12,938 bases of DNA from the NCBI GenBank assembly GCA_023424585.1, contig JAFADT010000228.1:1-12938 (forward strand). The letters run 5' to 3'. This DNA comes from Pseudomonadota bacterium. Its GTDB lineage: Bacteria > Myxococcota > Myxococcia > Myxococcales > Myxococcaceae. The notes under the pieces are model-generated. The model was not told the DNA's origin. It saw only the letters and a program-made list of their open reading frames with translations, and searched no databases. The translations under genes and the position numbers were made by a program. Below are positions 7,098-12,938 of the stretch, in pieces; within the stretch, counting starts at the first letter, position 1; each line of letters starts with the position of its first letter.

Positions 7098-7142
7098 GCT
7101 GGGGCGCGGGGCCGGAGCGCGAGTGGCCTTCCGAGTAGACGA

Positions 7143-7199
7143 GGCCCGGGCGTGGTGAGCCGAGGCAACACAGTGGATGCCGTGCGACACGCCCAGGCC
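7143..7199. terminator. Large imperfect inverted repeat between convergent genes
   Basis: GGCC-C-GGGCGTG (7143-7154) pairs with CACGCCC-A-GGCC (7188-7199), 11 of 12 positions. Inside, GGCA (7164-7167) faces TGCC (7178-7181). It fills the 139-bp gap between the convergent MazF-like and aldo/keto reductase genes, where a bidirectional terminator would be expected. There is no T-tract, and the 33-nt loop is long for an intrinsic terminator. Nothing else is seen in this gap. Confidence 0.4.
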
Positions 7200-7236
7200 C
7201 CGGTCAGGCCCGTCGTCGCGGAGCTGCGGGTGGAGC

Positions 7237-8115
7237 TCAGGCGGGCTGGGCGCGCGCCACGGAGTCCAGCTCCTTGAGTGCGTCGTCCGGCAGTTGGAGC
7301 TCGCCCGCGGCGAGGTTTTCCCTCAGGTGCGCGACGGACGACGTGCCAGGGATGAGGAGGATGTTGGGCGAGCGGTGCAGCAGCCACGCGAGCGCGGTCT
7401 GCATGGGCGTCGCGCCGAGCCGGGCCGCGACGGCGGACAGGGTGGAGGACTGAAGCGGGCTGAAGCCTCCCAGCGGGAAGAACGGCACGTAGGCGATCCG
7501 GTCGCGCGCGAGCGAATCGATGAGCGCGTCGTCGCCCCGGTGCGCCAGGTTGTAGTGGTTCTGCACGCAGACGATGTCCGCGATGCGCCGCCCGTCGGCG
7601 ACCTGCTTCGCGGTGACGTTGCTCAGCCCGATGTGGCGCACCAGGCCCTGGCGCTGGAGGTCCGCGAGGACGGTGAGGGGCTCCTCGATGGGCCCTTCGG
7701 CGGGCCCGTGCGTGTCGAACATGAAGCGCAGGTTGACCACGTCCAGCACGTCGAGCCCCAGGTTGCGCAGGTTGTCGTGCACGGCCTGGGTCAGCTCCTC
7801 CCGCGAGAAGGCCGGGAGCCAGGAGCCGTCGTTGCCGCGCCGGCCGCCAATCTTGGTGACGATGACGAGCCCGTCCGGGTAGGGCGCGAGCGCCTCGCGG
7901 ATCAGCTGGTTGGTGACGTGCGGGCCGTAATAGTCGCTGGTGTCGATGTGGTTCACCCCGCGGGCCACGACCTCGCGCAGCACGGCGCGGGCGGCGTCCG
8001 GGTCCTTGGGCGGGCCGAAGACGCCAGGCCCCGCGAGCTGCATGGCCCCATAGCCGAGGCGCTTCACGGGGCGGCCCCCGAGGGGGAAGGTGCTGGAGGA
8101 GTCGATACCGGGCAT
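7237..8115 (-). CDS. Aldo/keto reductase, YdbC/PdxI-like
   Basis: This is a soluble NAD(P)H-dependent oxidoreductase with an AKR TIM barrel. It follows E. coli YdbC (PdxI, a pyridoxal reductase) nearly end to end: VKRLGYGAMQLAGPGVFGPP, VNHIDTSDYYGPHVTNQ, GLVIVTKIGGRRG, HDNLRNLGLDVLDVVNLR, RHIGLSNVT, VPFFPLGGFSPLQSSTLS, ALAWLLHRSPNILLIPGTSS. From this start the tetrad residues Asp58, Tyr63 and Lys88 are present. The usual catalytic His is replaced in DVVNLR (Asn128), as in YdbC itself. ATG 8115 is chosen because AAGGAG lies exactly 6 nt upstream and the 292-aa product fits the family. ATG 8121 would sit directly on the Shine-Dalgarno, and a start at 8151 would add residues unlike the family. 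It is divergent from the LysR gene, which probably regulates it. Pyridoxal as substrate is inferred from similarity. Confidence 0.93.
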   Translation of the reverse strand: MPGIDSSSTFPLGGRPVKRLGYGAMQLAGPGVFGPPKDPDAARAVLREVVARGVNHIDTSDYYGPHVTNQLIREALAPYPDGLVIVTKIGGRRGNDGSWLPAFSREELTQAVHDNLRNLGLDVLDVVNLRFMFDTHGPAEGPIEEPLTVLADLQRQGLVRHIGLSNVTAKQVADGRRIADIVCVQNHYNLAHRGDDALIDSLARDRIAYVPFFPLGGFSPLQSSTLSAVAARLGATPMQTALAWLLHRSPNILLIPGTSSVAHLRENLAAGELQLPDDALKELDSVARAQPA

Positions 8116-8118
8116 GCT

Positions 8119-8135
8119 CATCTCCTTTCGAGATG
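8119..8135. promoter_or_regulatory. CATCTC-N5-GAGATG inverted repeat over the reductase ribosome-binding site
   Basis: A perfect 6-bp inverted repeat lies in the 93-bp gap between the divergent reductase and LysR genes. It contains a T-N11-A core (T8121, A8133), the usual pattern for LysR-type binding sites. On the reductase transcript the same repeat would fold into a stem with loop GAAAG and take up part of the AAGGAG Shine-Dalgarno. It could act as an operator or as a translation-limiting hairpin. Confidence 0.45.
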
Positions 8136-8208
8136 GGACATGCATAGCCACCGTGGACTCTCAGGATAACGGGGCTTGACCCGAACAGGCTGTGCGGAGC
8201 GGCGAACA

Positions 8209-9117
8209 GTGAAGGTCGACCTGGGTGACTTGAACGCCTTCGTGGTGGTGGCGCGGGCCCGGAGCTTTCGCGAGGGGGCGCGCCTGAGCGGGAGCAGCGC
8301 GTCCTCGCTGAGCGACGCGGTCCGGCGGCTGGAGGAGCGGCTGGGCGTCCGCCTGCTCAACCGGACGACGCGCAGTGTCGTCCCCACCGAAGCCGGCGAG
8401 GGCCTGCTGGAGCGACTGGCGCCCGCGCTGACGGAGATGGAGGCCGCGCTCGACGTGGTGAACGGCTTCCGCAACCGGCCCGCGGGCGTGCTGCGCCTCA
8501 ACGTGCCCATCAGCGCGTCGCGGCTGGTGCTGCCGCGCATCGTCCCGCCGTTCCTCGCCGCCTACCCCGACATCCGCCTGGAGGTCATCACCGAGGACAG
8601 CTTCGTGGACGTCATCGCGGCCGGCTGCGACGCGGGCATCCGCTACGACGAGCGGCTGGAGCAGGACATGATCGCCGTGCCCATCGGGCCTCGGGTCCAG
8701 CGCAACGCCACGGCCGCGGCTCCGGCGTACCTGGCGCGGCATGGGCGGCCGGAGCACCCCCGGGACCTGCTGCGGCATGCCTGCCTGCGCGGCCGCTTCG
8801 CGAGCGGCGCGATGACGTCCTGGGAGTTCGAGCGAGACGGCGAGGTGGTGACCGTCGAGCCCACGGGCCCGCTCATCGTGCGGGTGGGCGGGGCCACGGA
8901 CCTCGCCGTCGACGCCGCGCTCGCGGGCACCGGCATCGTGCACCTCTTCGAGGACTGGCTGCGCCCGCACCTGGACAGCGGAGTTCTGGTGCCCGTCCTC
9001 GAGTCCTGGTGGCAGCCGTACCCGGGGCCGTTCCTCTATTACCCCGGGCGACGGCTCGTACCCGCGCCGCTGCGGGCGTTCATCGACTTCATCAAGACGC
9101 CGGACGCCGCGCCGTGA
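8209..9117 (+). CDS. LysR-family transcriptional regulator
   Basis: The N-terminal winged helix-turn-helix spans residues ~4-62: DLNAFVVVARARSFREGAR, then SSASSLSDAVRRLEERLG, then VRLLNRTTRSVVPTEAG, which is the classic LysR signature. An effector-binding domain of the LysR substrate-binding type follows (~88-295), starting at GVLRLNVPISASRLVLPRI. The 302-aa length is typical. GTG 8209 is preferred because GGAG lies at 8196-8199 with a 9-nt spacer; the upstream in-frame TTG 8176 has no such site and adds residues foreign to the family. It is divergent from the aldo/keto reductase, the usual LysR layout, so autoregulation and control of the reductase are likely. The ligand is unknown. The product resembles the LysR subgroup often adjacent to oxidoreductase genes. 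Its stop is 12 bp from the convergent lipoprotein gene. Confidence 0.95.
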   Translation: MKVDLGDLNAFVVVARARSFREGARLSGSSASSLSDAVRRLEERLGVRLLNRTTRSVVPTEAGEGLLERLAPALTEMEAALDVVNGFRNRPAGVLRLNVPISASRLVLPRIVPPFLAAYPDIRLEVITEDSFVDVIAAGCDAGIRYDERLEQDMIAVPIGPRVQRNATAAAPAYLARHGRPEHPRDLLRHACLRGRFASGAMTSWEFERDGEVVTVEPTGPLIVRVGGATDLAVDAALAGTGIVHLFEDWLRPHLDSGVLVPVLESWWQPYPGPFLYYPGRRLVPAPLRAFIDFIKTPDAAP

Positions 9118-9129
9118 GGCGGGGCCGCG

Positions 9130-9696
9130 CTACTCCGGCTCCTCCGTGAGGGTGAGCTGGAGGTCTTCTGGGTCCCCGGCGTCCTTGTAGAGGGTCGCAT
9201 AGGCCTTCCACTTCACGTCGAGAGCGCCCTCGGAGGGCGCTCCCTGGCGGTCGAACTCCAGCCGGAACGTGGTGTCGACCGAGTCGGTGGGAGCCGCCAG
9301 CTCCGTGCTCGCGCCGAGGTACAGGGAGTCAAAGTGGGAGAAGGGCTTCATCACGAGGGTGAGCTCGTCCTGGACCTCGCCGTCCGGGTCGCTGACCACA
9401 CGGAGGCGATACCAGGGCAGCACGTCCGTGCGGGTCTCTTCCCCCGGCCACCACCTCACGGAGGTGCTCACGACGAGCGAGACCCCGGTGAACTTCGCGC
9501 GGGCCTTGTCGCGAGTCCCGCCTCGAAGCCGCAGGCGTTTGACGACATGGGGCTGGGCCGCGTCCAGCGTCAGGGGGTGCTCCTCCGTGGAAGCCTCCAC
9601 GAACCCAGACGTGTCGCAGGCGCACGCCAGCAGGGCGAACCCGAGGGGCAGCAGACCCCGTGCGCGAGCCAGGGGCGCCATCATGGAAACGGGCAT
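9130..9696 (-). CDS. Predicted lipoprotein, paralogue of the adjacent upstream gene
   Basis: The function is unknown. The N-terminus has Arg residues, a hydrophobic stretch and a lipobox (GFALLACAC; the lipidated residue is Cys25 or Cys27), predicting an outer- or inner-membrane lipoprotein of 188 aa. The remainder is beta-rich with alternating hydrophobic residues, Trp-Trp in VRWWPG, and a C-terminal block GALDVKWKAYATLYKDAGDPEDLQLTLTEE. This block and the overall plan match the upstream gene (9717-10304): a 'P-x-x-L' start strand, a W-P/T strand, then G-x-x-D-x-x-W-x-A-x-A and a final TL-x-E. ATG 9696 is preceded by AGGAAAG at a good distance. It follows its paralogue by 20 bp on the same strand, so the two very likely form an operon driven by the sigma-54-type promoter at 10368-10383. 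Confidence 0.75.
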   Translation of the reverse strand: MPVSMMAPLARARGLLPLGFALLACACDTSGFVEASTEEHPLTLDAAQPHVVKRLRLRGGTRDKARAKFTGVSLVVSTSVRWWPGEETRTDVLPWYRLRVVSDPDGEVQDELTLVMKPFSHFDSLYLGASTELAAPTDSVDTTFRLEFDRQGAPSEGALDVKWKAYATLYKDAGDPEDLQLTLTEEPE

Positions 9697-9716
9697 GGTT
9701 GTCTTTCCTGGGGATG

Positions 9717-12938
<3,222 letters not shown>

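Noticed and set aside
6616..7236. Hidden antitoxin gene beside the MazF-like toxin
   Set aside because: Both flanking gaps were read in all frames and contain no open frame of plausible antitoxin length or with a ribosome-binding site.
8122..8151. Start of the aldo/keto reductase at 8151
   Set aside because: AAGGAG lies downstream of it and is correctly spaced for ATG 8115; the extra residues are not part of the family.

Overview
The window is very GC-rich DNA with strong third-position G/C bias. It is tightly packed with chromosomal genes and has no insertion sequences, tRNA or rRNA genes, or CRISPR arrays that I can see. The gene mix suggests a myxobacterium of the Myxococcus/Corallococcus/Archangium type: a solitary MazF-like toxin, many predicted lipoproteins, a large secreted M4 protease with repeats, and a good sigma-54 promoter. 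That assignment is inference from content and composition, not from a marker gene.

Layout. Positions 2-1360 (+) hold the 3' part of a squalene/phytoene synthase-family gene, then an unrecognised 178-residue protein. A DusA-type tRNA-dihydrouridine synthase follows at 1434-2447 (+). It runs convergently, with a 2-bp gap, into a cysteine-rich ribonuclease T2 lipoprotein (2450-3508, -). Back to back with the RNase is a small cupin gene (3512-3871, +) that seems to lack the normal first half of its fold. Next come two minus-strand genes: a CPBP/CAAX-type membrane protease (5746-6615) and, 64 bp downstream, a long FAD-dependent desaturase/hydroxysqualene-dehydroxylase-like protein (3894-5681).

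A solitary PemK/MazF-family toxin is divergent from the CPBP gene (6717-7097, +). A large imperfect inverted repeat separates it from an aldo/keto reductase of the YdbC/PdxI type (7237-8115, -). The reductase is divergent from a LysR-family regulator (8209-9117, +), and the 93-bp gap between them carries an inverted repeat over the reductase ribosome-binding site. Two tandem paralogous predicted lipoproteins follow (9130-9696 and 9717-10304, -). The window ends inside a secreted thermolysin-family (M4) metalloprotease (10592 to the edge, +) with at least three copies of an ~86-residue C-terminal module.

The most information-rich non-coding stretch is the 287-bp gap at 10305-10591, the largest in the window. 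It contains a sigma-54 -24/-12 box facing the lipoprotein pair, a 12-bp palindrome, three alternating TGTCAT/ATGACA half-sites spaced exactly 10 bp apart, and an AT-rich sigma-70-like promoter facing the protease. The half-site array lies about 85 bp upstream of both inferred transcription starts, which suggests shared control of the lipoproteins and the protease. The squalene-synthase-like and FAD-oxidoreductase genes could belong to one triterpenoid pathway but are not in one operon. The other genes look like ordinary accessory or housekeeping neighbours without an obvious common pathway.
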